Source of the DNA: Pontederia crassipes
Taxonomy: Eukaryota; Streptophyta; Magnoliopsida; Commelinales; Pontederiaceae
Assembly (NCBI GenBank): GCA_030549335.1
Contig: CM060196.1
Location: forward strand, 71,136,139 to 71,200,138
Length of the DNA: 64,000 bases
Reading direction: 5' to 3'
The notes under the pieces are model-generated. The model saw nothing but the letters and a program-made list of their open reading frames with translations, was not told the DNA's origin and made no database searches. Position numbers and translations under genes: made by a program. Each line of letters begins with the position of its first letter. Within the stretch, counting starts at the first letter, position 1. This document shows positions 61,798 through 64,000 of this stretch, piece after piece.

Positions 61798-62208
61798 TAG
61801 GGGCGAGCAGTGGCTGGAAAAATCAAAATTTGTTCCCAACCCTCGGTCGGTAATCGGATCCGGTCTCAACCCAATCGGGACGGGTTCATTGTGAAAATTT
61901 GAATCGTGTACCGACCTGGTAATACATATTATATGAATATTAATTATTTTAAAACATTATATTTATATTTATTTTCAATTAAATTCTCTAATTTATTATA
62001 TGTATATCTTAAATATATATTATTATATATGTAATTTAATTAATAATTATTATATTTTATATAATAATATTAATTTTTATTTTATGATTAAATCAGGAAA
62101 ATTGAGAATTTTTTTATTTTTCTCTCGATTTAATAGGGATCGAGTCCGAGATTTTGCAAATCAGAAACAAACCGGGGCAGGTCCTAGACTCGGATTTGAG
62201 CGCCCCAA
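61798..62208. mobile_element. hAT-like MITE (copy B)
   Basis: This is the duplicate of 15022-15432 with exactly the same length (411 bp) and the same ends, flanked by ccttttctt and ccttttttat. It was present before duplication. Confidence 0.5.
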
Positions 62209-62764
62209 CCTTTTTTATTTAAAACTAACAACTTTTTTATAAATAATTTCACATAAATAATTTTCATATTTTCAAACATTAAGTGCAACATCTGGTTTTA
62301 TTATCCTGAAACTTATTTGATTTTTCTTCTTACATCTTATACTTTTTCCTCTCTGGAAATAATTTATCTTTTTCTTAAAAAACTTAAAATACAGAAGAAA
62401 ACTCTTAGATCATAAATTACCCTTCACTAAAAATATCTTATTAATCCTATTTGTTTTATTCATTTCCATTAATCTCAATGACTCTTTAAACTATATTTTT
62501 TTTAGAAATTCATTATTATTAGTTAATGATCTGAAACAAAGGTTAACACTAACTTTTTTTTTATAATTTATGGATTCTCACATAGTTCCTTAATTAATTA
62601 GTTAATTGAATAGGGATGCTAATTTATAAGTGCATGCAAAATTTTAATTAATTAATGTCATTTTTAATTTTATATGATGTAATTTATTAACTTAAATTTT
62701 ATTTATTAATAGTCTATTTTTTTATAGTTTGATTCCATTTTTATTTTATTGTTATGCAAGTGAA

Positions 62765-64000
62765 AAGTACGTCGATCATGCCTAGATTTATTTACTCATA
62801 CGAACAAATATTTTCGGTGCTCACGAAGATAGCGAGCAGAATGAATCATATAAGTCATGGTGTGATTGTTAACAATGTTGCCTGATTTAGAGTGAGAGAG
62901 GTCAGATACGAGATTCAAGTTTGGGCGTTATAGGGTAGCGAGCAATTTGAAAGCTCGGGTCAGGCACTGAAATGTAGCGACTGGACTTAAGTCCGTGCGG
63001 TGTATAAATAAAATAGAGTTAGACATACGCTCCTTCAGTGAGAGTCTCCACCGTAGTACTTATGTTTAGTATCAAGTATGCAAAGTCGACCTAGAGAGAA
63101 ATGATGAGTTGATTAGTTTGATGGTTATCATGGTGTGAGTCTCTGGCTGTCCTTAGACTCTTGATTATGTCTTAAGGAAAGGAATTAGTGATTCCTACTT
63201 TAGCGTGGTACTCAAAGGTGAAAAGTAAAGTAGTCTATCGAGCTACATCTAGGAAAGCAGTTATTTCACTACTAAGAGACATGAGAGCGAGAGAAAGAAC
63301 TATTATGAGCTGCATTAAGCTTTCACATACAATTGACCAACTATTTTTAAAATAGTTATGTGAAAGATAGTTATCGCGGAGCAAGACATACATTGTCTTA
63401 GCTATGCTGCAAGAAAAATCTAGGGCATAACAAGATACATTATTTGAGCATTCATTGGCTCATGCGTGAGCTATCATGAATCCCTAACGGGCATGACATG
63501 CTTTAGAGATAGTTGAGCGATTGAACCTTAATATGTATCTTTCTAGCTCTTATAAAAAATGTGCTTGTACTCGTGGGTCGCACGACACGTTTACCAATTC
63601 TGGACGAATGAAAGTGCAACGCCCAATGCAAACAAATGAGAGATTGAAGGGCAAATGCCCTTTTGGGCTACACAGTGGACTGCGTGCGTGCCTGCATGGC
63701 CCACTCGGACAGAAATGCACGGATCACGTGTGCATATAGCGCGCGGATCCTGCGCGATCACGCAGGCACGTCACGTCACGCAGGCACTACACGGATCGCG
63801 TGCACGAGGTTCGCGCAGATCCTGTCTGTTGACGTGCCCAGAGCGCGCACGTCTGTACGATCTCACGTGATGTGTTCTACCTAACTTCTCGTCCAAGTCT
63901 TCCTCTCATATAAAAGGAGACCCATAGGATATCCCAAACACACTTTCGAAAGGTTCTTCCAGAGACACTTGTATTGTGGCAAAGAGTTCCGTTCCCTGAG
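62765..64000 (+). mobile_element. Gypsy-type LTR-like sequence with TATA boxes (copy B)
   Basis: This is the counterpart of 15991-17163. Past the point where copy A diverges, copy B continues (63951-64000: 'cgaaaggttcttcc', 'cttgtattgtggcaaag') in a way that matches the leader after the TATA box at 1797/45957 ('acttgtgctgtggcaaag'). Copy B therefore has the more complete LTR and copy A is the truncated one. The TATA octamer is at 63909-63916. Confidence 0.5.

Larger units (their letters stand above)
43510..64000 (+). repeat. Segmental duplication, copy B
   Basis: 44162-63950 matches copy A. The sequence at 43510-44161 is an extra upstream module that also matches 838-1480 of copy A, so the duplicated block probably began to the left of position 1 in copy A. 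Differences from copy A include the copia insertion at 55725-60634, absence of the LINE, a deletion of about 93 bp relative to 3451-3544, an 8-bp tandem duplication near 53511, and an 11-bp segment near 55396. The block runs off the right edge, so its true end is unknown. Confidence 0.95.

Noticed and set aside
1-64000. A novel defence, toxin or biosynthetic gene system
   Set aside because: Apart from one F-box gene, all recognisable coding sequence belongs to transposable elements. I see no gene cluster that would support such a claim.

Overview
The window is nuclear DNA of a flowering plant. It is AT-rich and full of nested transposable elements, with one gene that looks whole: an F-box/FBD gene with GT-AG introns. 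The element mix (Ty3/gypsy- and Ty1/copia-type LTRs, an RTE-like LINE with a TTG tail, MULE, CACTA and hAT-like elements) is typical of angiosperms. I cannot resolve the species. There are no prokaryotic genes, rRNAs, tRNAs or CRISPR arrays that I can see.

The layout is dominated by a large direct segmental duplication. Copy A (1-17163) is collinear with copy B (44162-63950), and an extra module at 43510-44161 starts copy B. A hand count over about 1.7 kb of non-coding sequence gives roughly 1-1.6% divergence. Both copies share two solo LTRs with perfect 5-bp target-site duplications (TSDs): 4537-5730 with 48619-49814, and 8691-11340 with 50539-53188. They also share an unrecognised minus-strand coding relic split by the second solo LTR, a hAT-like MITE, and degenerate gypsy-type LTR material at both ends. 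Each copy has one private insertion, and the other copy keeps the empty site. Copy A carries a 5'-truncated RTE-like LINE (5837-8040, 13-bp TSD). Copy B carries a complete-length but broken Ty1/copia element (55725-60634). The two copia LTRs differ by about 7.5%, about five times more than the duplication copies differ. A simple duplicate-then-insert history is therefore unlikely.

The spacer between the copies (17164-43509) holds: LTR relics with a 61-bp tandem array (17985-18230); a 149-bp direct repeat (19493-19790); a possible Helitron 5' end (20738); a tandem duplication of 829/895 bp (20919-22642); a long gene-poor AT-rich tract; a decayed MULE transposase gene on the minus strand (about 26310-31280) split by a non-autonomous CACTA element (27307-30018); a GC-rich Mutator-like mini-element with a perfect 9-bp TSD (34095-35035); a gypsy-type LTR relic ending at 37239; the F-box/FBD gene (coding exons 39593-41478); and a second non-autonomous CACTA element (41618-42879, TSD tat) just 139 bp past the F-box stop codon.

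The F-box protein is the only clear host function. It is predicted to be the substrate-recognition subunit of an SCF ubiquitin ligase. Everything else is transposon history, unrecognised gene fragments, or sequence in which I see nothing.
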